A stretch of DNA of 64,000 nt, from assembly GCF_014644555.1 (NCBI RefSeq), contig NZ_BMKX01000011.1, forward strand, positions 1 to 64,000. Direction: 5' to 3'. The stretch is from Glutamicibacter ardleyensis (GTDB taxonomy: Bacteria > Actinomycetota > Actinomycetes > Actinomycetales > Micrococcaceae). The notes below the pieces were generated by a model. It searched no databases. It was not told the DNA's origin and saw only the letters and a program-made list of their open reading frames with translations. Positions 1 to 7,816 of this stretch are shown piece by piece; within the stretch, counting starts at the first letter, position 1, and the number at the start of each line of letters is the position of its first letter. Made by a program: the position numbers and the translations under genes.

Positions 1-213
1 CAGGCTCGTTTCCCGACGCTGCCGCACATAAGACGGCGGCATGATTTCCGGGACGGTTCATAACGACAGCTTGTTCGAGGTGAGACGTCTTCCAACCTAT
101 GGGTTGCAAGACGTCTCGGCGCGCACCGCTCCTTCAGATTAAAATCCTTGATAACTCAAAGCTAGGACTTTCTCGTAACCATGTGCTGCAACCAATTACG
201 TAAAATCGTTACG
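1..213. other. Left flank of the transposon, no certain gene
   Basis: The first 213 bases lie outside the transposon. A short open stretch runs from base 3 to a TGA at 42-44 on the plus strand and could be the last 13 codons of a gene entering from the left, but it is too short to identify. It is followed by a hairpin at 82-117 (arms GAGACGTCTT and AAGACGTCTC, extended inward by CCAACC/GGGTTG with one mismatch). That hairpin could terminate such a gene, although no clear T-run follows. Nothing else is recognised here. Confidence 0.3.
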
Positions 214-221
214 CCGCTGTC
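214..221. repeat. Target-site duplication, left copy
   Basis: The 8 bases CCGCTGTC directly abut the outer base of the left terminal repeat. They recur exactly at 9224-9231, directly abutting the right terminal repeat. This is what transposition of the 222-9223 element would leave behind. Confidence 0.85.
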
Positions 222-251
222 TGTGACTGTTAGTTTCGTTTGGCGGTTAAT
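222..251 (+). repeat. Left terminal inverted repeat (IRL)
   Basis: The repeat begins TGTGACTGTTAGTTTC, has G at position 17, and continues TTTGGCGGTTAAT. Its inverted partner is at 9194-9223 and differs only at position 17 (A). The outer end starts with TG, as is usual for this transposase class. The tniB stop codon (272-274) lies only about 20 bases inside it. Confidence 0.9.
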
Positions 252-271
252 TGCACCAAGGAATGGCGAGT

Positions 272-1084
272 CTAGGTATACCCGATGACGAGCGTCGAAC
301 GAGCAGCATCGACCACCTCATCTGTGATAGTCGTGAGCTCATTGATCTTCATGACGCGTTCTATTTGAGCGAAGAGCCTGATGATTAACCGGAAATTGCC
401 TCGGGTCACGCGAAGAATGGCCCCGACAGCTTGCGCGTCAGTGAAATCATCCATATTGAGCGTCAGCCCAAGTTTCGTCCACCACCGTTGCAGGACAAAG
501 ACTATTTCTTCTTGCCCAAGCGCTTTGTACTCATGGGCAAACCCAATACGGCTGTAGAGCTGCGGATACCGGCTGAACTGCTTTTCCATCCCGGGCATAC
601 CAATAAGAATCAATGCGACTTGGGTACGGTCATGAAAGTCCCGCAGATACTCCACAGCAACAGCGTTCAGGCGTTCACACTCGTCAACGATAATCAGCTG
701 GACGTTCCCGGGCCGGTCATGGGGCGGTGAACTGCGATTATTCTGATTGATCAAATGTTCATCAACACAGATGCTTAATCTCGTAGATACGACTCGTAGT
801 TCAGATTTGAGCAGCTTCGCTGTGGTCATGACTTGCGGGTTATAGAACACCGCACGTTTCCGATTGCACATCGCATACATCCGTTCATCCTCGTCAGTAC
901 GCGGCCCCCAGTCTTGAAGGAACGGCTCCAACTTGTCCCAACTCGCATAGGCCCGAGCTGAGTTTGTTTTGCCTACGCCAGCTTGGCCAAAGCAAATACC
1001 GATAGTTTTCTGCCGCCTGACCGCGTCCGCGAACTCTATAAAGCGACGGTGTTCTTTGGTCACGATGAGTTTAGAGCTTGCCAT
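272..1084 (-). CDS. tniB: TniB-type transposition ATPase
   Basis: This 270-residue AAA protein should act as the target-selecting ATPase partner of the TniA transposase (known of TniB/TnsC/IstB relatives). The Walker A motif GQAGVGKT is at residues 33-40 and Walker B LIIVDE at about 130-135, followed by sensor-type segments such as LILIGMPGMEKQFSRYPQL. The start codon overlaps the tniA stop codon (TGATG), so the two genes are translationally coupled. The gene ends about 20 bases from the left terminal repeat. It appears intact although its partner tniA carries a nonsense codon. Confidence 0.88.
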   Translation of the reverse strand: MASSKLIVTKEHRRFIEFADAVRRQKTIGICFGQAGVGKTNSARAYASWDKLEPFLQDWGPRTDEDERMYAMCNRKRAVFYNPQVMTTAKLLKSELRVVSTRLSICVDEHLINQNNRSSPPHDRPGNVQLIIVDECERLNAVAVEYLRDFHDRTQVALILIGMPGMEKQFSRYPQLYSRIGFAHEYKALGQEEIVFVLQRWWTKLGLTLNMDDFTDAQAVGAILRVTRGNFRLIIRLFAQIERVMKINELTTITDEVVDAARSTLVIGYT

Positions 1085-2541
1085 CAGCTTCCCTCCTGGT
1101 ACGTGCGCAGCTTCTTCCTAGTTGATGGCGCGGCGCTCGTCATAGGATCTTGTTCCGTATCTGTGTTCACCTGTGTCGGGGATCCGAATGACAGTTTGAG
1201 GTTGATTTGATTCCTTAGTTCTCGCTTTCGAGCATTGCGTGCGGCTTGTATATCTTTGAGCGTCACCGTACTTGATTCATGTTCAGGATCGACCGCTTTA
1301 CAAATAAGAGAGTCTCGGTGAAACACTCGGATTTCCGAAATGTCCCTGGGGTCATAGCGAATGGTGACTTGCTCTCACACATAGGCTGCCAATAAGGGGG
1401 AAATGTAGCGAAGTCCTTGAAAGTGGACTCCATCGCGGTGCACCATTCGTGGTTTGGCCACGGTGAGCAACAGAACGTTCAGAGCGTCAATGGACTCGGG
1501 TAGGCGTGGGAGCCAGCCTTGATTAAGCCAGGCTATTGTAGGAGCCGTTTTCGTTTCCGGGTGTGTTCGTTGGTGATAGGTATCGGTAATGAAAGACCTG
1601 ATCTTGCTGTCTAGTTCATTGAGCGTGAGCTTGGGTGGTGAGGATTGTTTACCGCGGATGATGTGCCCTGGCAGCGTCGGCAGAATTTCAGTATTGAGTG
1701 TTCCGAAGATCCGTTCAATTTTTCCTCGTCCCTGCGGTCTGGCGACCGCTGAGTAAACAATCTCGAAATGCAAATCCTTAGCCGTTTGCGCCAGGTGCAA
1801 GCTGGTGAAATCGGTGCCGTGATCAACGTAGAGCCGATCGGGTATCCCGCACATTGGCCAGGTTTGCTCGTTCTTGGGCCAGATAGCGTCTCGAAGTGCC
1901 AGTGACGTGAAGAATGCAGAGGGTGCACCGAGAAACACCATATAGCCGCATACTGCTCGTGAGTAGTCATCGAGAATTACGGTCAGCCATGGACGGGCCG
2001 GCTTCTGGTTCGCATCAAGTATGAGAATATCCAGCTCGGTGTGATCGGCCTGCCAGACTGAATTCGGTTCCTCGGCCCGGTGCCGCCACACCAGCTCATA
2101 TTTATCCCGGTAAGCCACTGGCCCTTGAAGCGCGAGTGTTCGCAGTGAGGGATCGAGGTTCTGTACGATTGAACGAACACTGCTATAGGAAATACCTGGC
2201 CATCCATTCTTTTTGGCCGCCATGCTGGACTCGCGGTAGATCTGAGCGATGCTTTGTACTGGTGTTTGTAGCGCTGAACGTTCAATAAACGCGACCAGCT
2301 GCGGGTGGATTCTCGATTCCCGGCCAGCCGGCGCAGCAGGCAGTAACCCAGCGATTCCGTCGTTGGCATAGGCATTTTTCCATCGCTGCAAGGTGCGCAG
2401 CCCTACACTGCTTTCATCCGCTAACTCAACGAGGGTTTGCCCACCGTTGATATGCCGGGCAAGGATGTCCCATCGGTTGGCGGCTGTTTCTTCGCGCGCC
2501 TGATGACTCGCTGGTTCAGGCCGTGCACCATTCGAAGGCAT
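1084..2541 (-). pseudogene. tniA: TniA-type DDE transposase, interrupted by an in-frame TGA
   Basis: Read through its stop, this is a 485-codon transposase of the Tn552/Mu class. An N-terminal helix-turn-helix region (about 29-60) precedes a DDE catalytic core with candidate residues Asp166 (QADHTELD), Asp240 (VDHGTDF) and Glu276 (GKIERIFG), and then a Mu-type C-terminal domain. Codon 389 is TGA at 1375-1377. The same frame then continues without break as EQVTIRYDPRDISEIRVFHRD, which is the expected continuation of the family, to the normal stop at 1084-1086. A single change, probably GGA to TGA, explains this. The truncated product keeps the catalytic core but lacks the last 97 residues, so activity is doubtful. 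Confidence 0.85.
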
Positions 2542-2582
2542 GGCTACATTCTGAACCTTGGCACGGTCTGAGGTCGAGGGTT

Positions 2583-3149
2583 TTAGTCTTGGGTTGTTTT
2601 CGACAAAGCACGATAGACGGTGCTTCGACTCACTCCCAGCACTTCACCAATTTGCGCTAGGGTCATTTCCTGCTGCTCATAGAGTTGTCGGGCGGTGCGC
2701 AGCTTATCGGCAGTGAGCAACGCGGGACGGCCTCCGACTTTGCCACGGGCGCGAGCTGCTTGAAGGCCGGCCTTTGTGCGTTCTCTGATCAGATCCCGTT
2801 CGAACTCGGCAAGTGACGCGAAAATGTTGAAGACTAACCGTCCACCGGATGAGCTGGTGTCAATGTTCTCTTGCAACGAACGAAACTCAATACCCCGTTG
2901 CTGCAAAGTATCAAGGTAGTCAATCAGATGCCGGATGGACCGTCCCAAGCGATCGAGCCTCCACACCACCAAGGTATCGCCCGGGCGCAGCTGATCTATC
3001 ACTGCGTCCAGTTCGGGGCGAGACTCAAGTGCACCGGATGCGGTATCGGTGAAAATCCGATAGCACCCAGCAGCAGTAAGCGCGTCGTGCTGCAACCGAG
3101 CGTCTTGATCACCAGTAGACACTCGCGCATATCCAAGAAGATGTCCCAT
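2583..3149 (-). CDS. tniR: TniR-type serine resolvase
   Basis: This 188-residue serine recombinase of the resolvase/invertase family should resolve cointegrates made during replicative transposition by recombining at a nearby res site. The N-terminal motif GYARVSTGDQ contains the nucleophilic serine (Ser11). A typical WRLDRLGRS segment and an LAEFERDLIRERT segment follow, and the C-terminal helix-turn-helix (TLAQIGEVLGVSRSTVYRAL) binds DNA. The start at 3149 (MGHLLGYARVST) matches the family. The frame stays open for 16 more codons upstream, but that stretch is unlike the family. It lies 41 bases upstream of tniA in the same direction. Confidence 0.9.
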   Translation of the reverse strand: MGHLLGYARVSTGDQDARLQHDALTAAGCYRIFTDTASGALESRPELDAVIDQLRPGDTLVVWRLDRLGRSIRHLIDYLDTLQQRGIEFRSLQENIDTSSSGGRLVFNIFASLAEFERDLIRERTKAGLQAARARGKVGGRPALLTADKLRTARQLYEQQEMTLAQIGEVLGVSRSTVYRALSKTTQD

Positions 3150-3164
3150 GCCTTGAAATGTATC

Positions 3165-3260
3165 AAAACTCGTCAAGCATCGATAGAACTGAAACATAGA
3201 TTATGGAACTGAGTTTTGAACCCTTATGCGAGAAGTTGACCCTTGAATTTTCAACTGAAA
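3165..3260. other. Possible res recombination site
   Basis: The AT-richer stretch directly upstream of tniR contains inverted repeats. CAAAACTC at 3173-3180 faces GAGTTTTG at 3211-3218, and AGTTGA near 3234 faces TCAACT near 3251. Serine resolvases of this class act at multi-subsite res sites next to their own gene, so this is the natural candidate. The assignment is positional and has not been matched to a known consensus. Confidence 0.35.
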
Positions 3261-3470
3261 TGGCGTGATGTGATTTCGGCATTTTCAGTGTGTCAAAAAC
3301 GAATGTTTTTGCTCTGCTCTAAAAGAGCTTGCAACAATAGTCATCCGTCAAACCTAATCGAATCACGACATCGTTCCCTGGCAACTCAAAAATGGCCGGC
3401 TTGGACGCAAGCAAGGTGGTCGTCGACCATTTCGATCAGGCCCAGCGTTCTGCATTTACCGATTGGCAAA
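3261..3470. other. Gap inside the transposon with a possible ORF remnant
   Basis: No full gene is recognised between tniR and the first arsR. On the plus strand a frame open from 3341 to a TAG at 3485-3487, with an ATG at 3392 (MAGLDASKVVVDHFDQAQRS and on), has coding-like composition and runs 17 bases into the end of the convergent arsR gene. It may be the broken tail of an earlier cargo gene, or chance. Confidence 0.2.
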
Positions 3471-3833
3471 TTAGCGGTGGTGCTTAGGGATGCGGCCAGC
3501 TGCTTCAACTGCGTGTTCTGCCAGCAGGACCGCTTCGCGGATCACGCGCATTGGGTGGGCATCAACGACGGCATACAACACCTTGGTCCCTTCGGGCCTG
3601 GTCGTCACCATTCGCGCCATCCGCAATCTGGCCAGGTGCTGCGATACGCCTGAAGGGGATTTTCCAACCAGCTTGGCTATTTCGCCTACTGGAAGTTCCC
3701 CCTCGGATTCCAGGGCATCCAGAATCCTAATCCGCGTGGGGTCCGAGAGAATCCCCAGGACCTCTGCGGCAAGCTCTACGAATTCTGGCTCAATCGGGTG
3801 CAACCCATCATTACTGTTCGCGTGCATACGCAT
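3471..3833 (-). CDS. ArsR/SmtB-family metal-responsive repressor (first copy)
   Basis: This winged-helix repressor of about 120 residues (118 if the second ATG at 3827 is used) belongs to the ArsR/SmtB family, whose members leave DNA when they bind metal. The recognition region reads GKSPSGVSQHLARLRMARMV, and the C-terminus ends in a histidine pair (PKHHR). The second ATG aligns with the start of the related regulator at 7425. It is divergent from the DUF418-like gene at 3912 across 78 bases, so it probably controls that gene and the copC and ggt genes behind it. It shares long blocks such as QHLARLRMARM and the segment EFVELxAEVxGILSDPTRI with the 7425 protein. The metal cannot be told from sequence alone. 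Confidence 0.85.
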   Translation of the reverse strand: MRMHANSNDGLHPIEPEFVELAAEVLGILSDPTRIRILDALESEGELPVGEIAKLVGKSPSGVSQHLARLRMARMVTTRPEGTKVLYAVVDAHPMRVIREAVLLAEHAVEAAGRIPKHHR

Positions 3834-3911
3834 ATACTTTCATTTAAGGTGCCTTTTCTCAATGAACCCGCCAAAACCATTCCCAAGCACAAGTGAAGGA
3901 TTCGATGCTGA

Positions 3912-5018
3912 GTGAATCAGCAAGCTCAATACCCTCTATTATCCGTCAACGACAACTCGCCACCCCCACGGCGAATCGCCATCGACGTAGCACGCGCACT
4001 GGCAATTATCGGTATGATCGCCGTCAACGTCGGCCCTCAGCAAGCCGATGACATCATCGGCAAGATCTTCATGCTGCCCTTCGGCCGCGCATCCTTGCTC
4101 TTCATGGTCCTCGCCGGTCTTGGCCTGGGCATTCTCACCCATTCATCTAAAAACCGCTCGAAGCAGGAAATCCGCCTGACCATCATCTGGCGTGCAGCAC
4201 TGCTCTTCCTTGCAGGACTGATCCTGCAGCAAATCAATCACGGGGCCAGCGTCATCCTGACGGTGTACGGACTCCTCTTCCTGTGCATTCTTCCACTCAC
4301 ACAATGGCGCACCCGCACCCTGGCCATCCTCACCGCTGCACTAACTTTCGTAGCGCCCTTGCTCTGGATTACCGTTTTATCGCTCCGTGGCCTGGAATTC
4401 CAGGGCATTCCCATCACGCTCGATGCCAACCCACTGCACGTGATTGACGGAATGATCCTCACCGGCCCCTACCCAGCCATGATCTGGATCGTCCCGATCC
4501 TTGCCGGATTGACGCTTAGCCGACTGAATCTCTCGAACAGGCGGCTTCAGCGAACCATGATGGTTGGCGGCCTGGTGCTCACGGTGGGAAGCCTCGCGGT
4601 ATCAAGAGTTTTGACCGCAGTTACCGGCATAGACCCGACAGATGGCGGGTTTGCCCGGCTTTTGGCCAGTTACGATCATTCCCAGGCCCCGCTGTGGCTC
4701 GTGTCCGGGATCGGTTCAGCCATCGCCCTTTTAGGTTTCTTGCTCCTCATCGAAACTTGGCTGTCTCGCCGCGCTGAGGCCTTGGCAAACCTCGGGCGGC
4801 TGTCGCTCACCATGTATGTCGCCCATTTGATCCTCATCGCGATCTTCGTGCGCCCTGATCCGCACACAACTCCTGAAGGCATTGCCTACGCGCTGCTTAT
4901 TTCGATCTTCTGCATCGTCTGTGCCCACGCGTGGGTGGTAATCCGGGGCCAAGGTCCGCTCGAACGGTTCTTGCGGCCCCCTCTTTTCCTTCGCCGGCTC
5001 ATCGATTCATCCCGATAA
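3912..5018 (+). CDS. DUF418/HGSNAT-like multipass membrane protein
   Basis: This 368-residue integral membrane protein has about ten hydrophobic helices. Its N-terminal block RRIAIDVARALAIIGMIAVN is typical of the DUF1624/HGSNAT-catalytic and DUF418 families. Those families include acyl-transferring membrane enzymes, but most bacterial members have no known role. The last third (LANLGRLSLTMYVAHLIL) has the DUF418 look. The start is GTG, with GAAGGA about 11 bases upstream. It is the first gene of a cargo operon with copC (8 bases downstream) and ggt, facing the arsR gene at 3471-3833. A role in the cell envelope during metal stress is an inference from context. Confidence 0.75.
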   Translation: MNQQAQYPLLSVNDNSPPPRRIAIDVARALAIIGMIAVNVGPQQADDIIGKIFMLPFGRASLLFMVLAGLGLGILTHSSKNRSKQEIRLTIIWRAALLFLAGLILQQINHGASVILTVYGLLFLCILPLTQWRTRTLAILTAALTFVAPLLWITVLSLRGLEFQGIPITLDANPLHVIDGMILTGPYPAMIWIVPILAGLTLSRLNLSNRRLQRTMMVGGLVLTVGSLAVSRVLTAVTGIDPTDGGFARLLASYDHSQAPLWLVSGIGSAIALLGFLLLIETWLSRRAEALANLGRLSLTMYVAHLILIAIFVRPDPHTTPEGIAYALLISIFCIVCAHAWVVIRGQGPLERFLRPPLFLRRLIDSSR

Positions 5019-5026
5019 GGAACCAG

Positions 5027-5683
5027 ATGACACAGCACCAGCGCTTCCCTATGCGTCACTCAAGGCTGCTCGTTGGCTTGTCCGCCGCGCTTGCTCTCGT
5101 GGCCGCCTCCATTTTCCCAGCCTCCCCGGCCTTCGCCCATGAGGGACTGGTATCGGGGACACCTCAACAAGGCTCAACGCTGCAGGGTGCTCCGGCCCAG
5201 ATGAAACTGGAATTCACCGGGCCGCTCCAGGAAATGGAAATCTCAGCATCCAACCAGATCGAGGTGGTCGATGAAAACGGCCAGTCCGTAGTCAAGGGAG
5301 AAACCAAAGTCGACGAACAATACTTGATTGCCGACCTGGAAATCACCACCAACGGCACCTATGCCGTCTCCTGGCGCGCATTGTCGGGGGACGGGCACCC
5401 GGTCGCCAACGAAGGACCCTACACCTTCACGGTCAATGACCCCGCGCTAGAAGCCGCGTCGGCCTCATCAGCGGCACCGACCCCGGAACCCAGCGCCACC
5501 AGCTCGAAAGTTTCTGCAGAAACGGGCGCCGCTGCGCGCATTGAAGCATCCGCCCCCGCCAAGGACCACTCTTTCTGGTCCCCCGGGCTCATCGGCCTGA
5601 CCATCGTGGTACTTCTGGCCGTAGCACTCTCAGCATTTTTCCTGGCTCGCAAGCGCCGCAATACCCAAAATCCAGGGGGCTAA
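5027..5683 (+). CDS. copC: CopC-type copper-binding protein with C-terminal anchor
   Basis: The 218-residue product has a signal peptide ending ASPAFA-HEG. The mature N-terminal His, and the later GDGHPVANEGPYTFTV block, are the hallmarks of the CopC copper-binding beta-sandwich. A Ser/Ala/Pro-rich linker follows, then one C-terminal membrane helix (about 190-210) and a basic tail, so the domain would sit outside the membrane. There is no fused CopD domain. The ATG at 5027 is preceded by AAGGA. The frame is open further upstream, but that would overlap the previous gene and place residues before the signal peptide. CopC proteins carry copper outside the membrane in copper uptake or resistance. 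Confidence 0.85.
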   Translation: MTQHQRFPMRHSRLLVGLSAALALVAASIFPASPAFAHEGLVSGTPQQGSTLQGAPAQMKLEFTGPLQEMEISASNQIEVVDENGQSVVKGETKVDEQYLIADLEITTNGTYAVSWRALSGDGHPVANEGPYTFTVNDPALEAASASSAAPTPEPSATSSKVSAETGAAARIEASAPAKDHSFWSPGLIGLTIVVLLAVALSAFFLARKRRNTQNPGG

Positions 5684-5685
5684 TA

Positions 5686-7356
5686 ATGATCTCGCCAACA
5701 CACACCAACGTCCTGCGCCCCAAGGCGCGGAACTCGAAGGTCCTTGCAACTCTCATAGGTACCGCGCTTCTTATCAGCAGTTGTTCAGCGGTACCAGAAG
5801 AACGCTTGGAAGGATCATCGCCCGTACCTACCCCCCAAACACCACTCAGCCAGATAGGTGTAGCAGCTGGCCATCCCGATGCAGCGGAAATCGGAGTTGA
5901 TGTCCTGGAAGCCGGAGGCAACTCGGTCGATGCCGCCGTCGCCACCGCATTCGCGGTCTCCGTGCTTGAACCCCATGCTTCAGGCATTGGCGGCGGCGGC
6001 GTCAGCCTGGTCGCTGTCCCCGGTGCTAAACCAGCGGCATTCGACTACCGCGAAGTCGTCGCCGAAAACGGGAAAATTCCGGCTTCCGGGACCGGGACCC
6101 CGGGATTTGTTGACGGAATGTGGACCTTGCACCAAAAGTATGGAGAGCTGCCCTGGGAAACGTTGCTAACCCCAGCAGCAGACATTGCACGTCAAGGATT
6201 CAAGATTCCCAAATTCCTCAGTGAACGAATGAATGATGGCGTGGGCTCGCAAGTAGTGTCCCAATACCCGCAATTCCGCAACTCCAAGGGCACCCGCGTC
6301 CTCAAAGAAGGCGAACTCCTGGTCCAAGATGACCTCGCAGATACCATCGAAACACTAGCTGCCTCGGGCCGGGACGCCTTCTATACCGGAAGCATCTCCA
6401 AGAAGCTCACACAAGTTGAAGGCCTGGACTCCAAAACACTTAGTAAATATCGCACGGAAGAATTCACGCCTGTCCAAGGGCAAGTTGGCCAATACACTGT
6501 TGTCAGCGCGCCACCGGCCTTGCCAGGAGCAGGTCTCATCCAAATGCTGCAGCAAGCCGAAGGTGCTGGCATTGCCGAAGACGCCCCTACCTCGGGAGCA
6601 TACGCTGAGAAATTGATGAGGGCCTGGAGCAACGCCAATGAAACGGTGACCACGCAATTTGGCGACCAGCGATTCACGACCGTGGATACCGAAGAAATAC
6701 TCGATCGCCAAGCCAACCTCGATATTGGCAAAAATTTTGAGGAATCCGCCAACACCAAGACCCCTTCAGGGCCAATCGATCCCGGAAACACTACGCATCT
6801 GACGGTGGTCGATGCCCAGGGCATGATGGTTTCGATGACCAACACGATCACCAGCTTCTGGGGAGGGACAAAGAGCGAAGTTGTCGGAGGATTCTTCCTC
6901 AACAACCAGCTCAGCCGCTTCAAAACCGTGGATTCACCCGCGAACCAGCCTGAACCAGGGCGAAAATCAGTCACCTGGTCCAACCCCACCATGGTTCTCG
7001 ATCAGCAAGGCCGCCCCGTGCTGGGCTTGGGGAGCCCTGGAGGCCAGCAAATCCCCAACATCCTCTCGGCGGTCCTGATCCCTGCATTGCTCCACGAAAC
7101 TCCGCTCCAAGAAGCAATCGACGGCCCCCGCTACCACCTCCAGGGGGGCGCCTTGGCCGTGGAGGGATCCGCATCCGCGGACATCCTCAAAGCAGCCAAG
7201 AAGCAGGACTGGAAAATCCGCGAAACAAAACGTGTTGATGGCATTTTCGGATCGGTTCAAGCCCTGCGAATCAACTACGAAGACCGCAGCCTCACCGGAG
7301 CCACCGATTCGCGCCGCGACGGCGGCCACGTCGTACGCGACGCGCCAACCCCATAA
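5686..7356 (+). CDS. ggt: Gamma-glutamyltransferase (glutathione hydrolase family), lipoprotein
   Basis: This 556-residue Ntn-hydrolase is made as one chain that should cleave itself in front of the catalytic threonine, here Thr369 in GNTTHLTVVD. The N-terminal block EAGGNSVDAAVATAFAVSV and the late LGSPGGQQIPN loop are family signatures. The N-terminus carries a lipobox-like LLISSCS, so the enzyme is probably lipid-anchored outside the membrane. It starts two bases after the copC stop codon and closes the operon, with a strong terminator 6 bases past its stop. Actinobacteria generally use mycothiol rather than glutathione, so its substrate here (external gamma-glutamyl peptides, perhaps metal-binding ones) is open. 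Confidence 0.88.
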   Translation: MISPTHTNVLRPKARNSKVLATLIGTALLISSCSAVPEERLEGSSPVPTPQTPLSQIGVAAGHPDAAEIGVDVLEAGGNSVDAAVATAFAVSVLEPHASGIGGGGVSLVAVPGAKPAAFDYREVVAENGKIPASGTGTPGFVDGMWTLHQKYGELPWETLLTPAADIARQGFKIPKFLSERMNDGVGSQVVSQYPQFRNSKGTRVLKEGELLVQDDLADTIETLAASGRDAFYTGSISKKLTQVEGLDSKTLSKYRTEEFTPVQGQVGQYTVVSAPPALPGAGLIQMLQQAEGAGIAEDAPTSGAYAEKLMRAWSNANETVTTQFGDQRFTTVDTEEILDRQANLDIGKNFEESANTKTPSGPIDPGNTTHLTVVDAQGMMVSMTNTITSFWGGTKSEVVGGFFLNNQLSRFKTVDSPANQPEPGRKSVTWSNPTMVLDQQGRPVLGLGSPGGQQIPNILSAVLIPALLHETPLQEAIDGPRYHLQGGALAVEGSASADILKAAKKQDWKIRETKRVDGIFGSVQALRINYEDRSLTGATDSRRDGGHVVRDAPTP

Positions 7357-7361
7357 CCAGG

Positions 7362-7395
7362 CGGCCCCTAGGGACAACTAGGGGCCGTCTTCTTT
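7362..7395 (+). terminator. Intrinsic terminator after ggt
   Basis: A perfect 10-bp stem (CGGCCCCTAG and CTAGGGGCCG) with a 6-base loop is followed by TCTTCTTT. It closes the DUF418-copC-ggt operon. Confidence 0.8.
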
Positions 7396-7440
7396 GCCCT
7401 GCACCTTAATGCTATTATCTACGCATGAATGCATATAAGC
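7394..7440 (+). promoter_or_regulatory. Promoter/operator region of the second arsR, probably leaderless
   Basis: TATTAT at 7413-7418 lies 6 bases before the ATG at 7425, so transcription should start at or near the A of the start codon. The box GCACCTTAA at 7401-7409 recurs (on the opposite strand) in front of the first arsR. AT-rich dyad-like sequence (CATGAATGCATATAAGC) spans the start, as expected for an ArsR operator. Confidence 0.4.
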
Positions 7441-7790
7441 AGATATGCGGCTTAGATCCTTCCTCGGAGTTCGTCGAGCTCTCCGCCGAAGTATTCGGCA
7501 TCCTTTCGGATCCCACCCGCATTAAGATCATCCTGGCTTTGCGCAAGGCTAACGAACTATCCGTCAATGCGCTGGCCGAACTGGTGGAAAAGAAACCCGC
7601 GGCAGTCTCCCAGCATCTCGCCCGCCTGCGCATGGCCCGGATGGCTTCCACCCGCCAAGAGGGCACCAAAGTCCTCTACCGGCTCACCAATGAACACGTC
7701 GTCAATCTTGTCGCCGAAGCAGTCAAACAGGCCGAGCACTCGGTAGCCAACGGACACACCCCGTCACACCACCACCGCGCCCAGGCATAA
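7425..7790 (+). CDS. ArsR/SmtB-family metal-responsive repressor (second copy)
   Basis: This 121-residue ArsR/SmtB winged-helix repressor closely resembles the regulator at 3471-3833, sharing SEFVELSAEVFGILSDP-like and SQHLARLRMARM blocks. The recognition helix region is EKKPAAVSQHLARLRMARM. The C-terminal tail is His-rich (GHTPSHHHR), as in Ni/Co/Zn sensors of the NmtR type, although the sensed metal is not provable here. It is followed 26 bases later by an MFS exporter on the same strand, which it probably controls together with itself. Confidence 0.87.
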   Translation: MNAYKQICGLDPSSEFVELSAEVFGILSDPTRIKIILALRKANELSVNALAELVEKKPAAVSQHLARLRMARMASTRQEGTKVLYRLTNEHVVNLVAEAVKQAEHSVANGHTPSHHHRAQA

Positions 7791-7816
7791 TCCGGTCCTC
7801 ACCTAAGGTTCAAACC

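Noticed and set aside
1375-1377. Programmed read-through or selenocysteine at the tniA TGA
   Set aside because: Nothing points to a recoding element, and a transposase has no need for selenocysteine here. A point mutation is simpler.
4931-5026. Extended N-terminus of the CopC-type protein
   Set aside because: It overlaps the previous gene and would put 32 residues before the signal peptide. The ATG at 5027 has a good ribosome-binding site.
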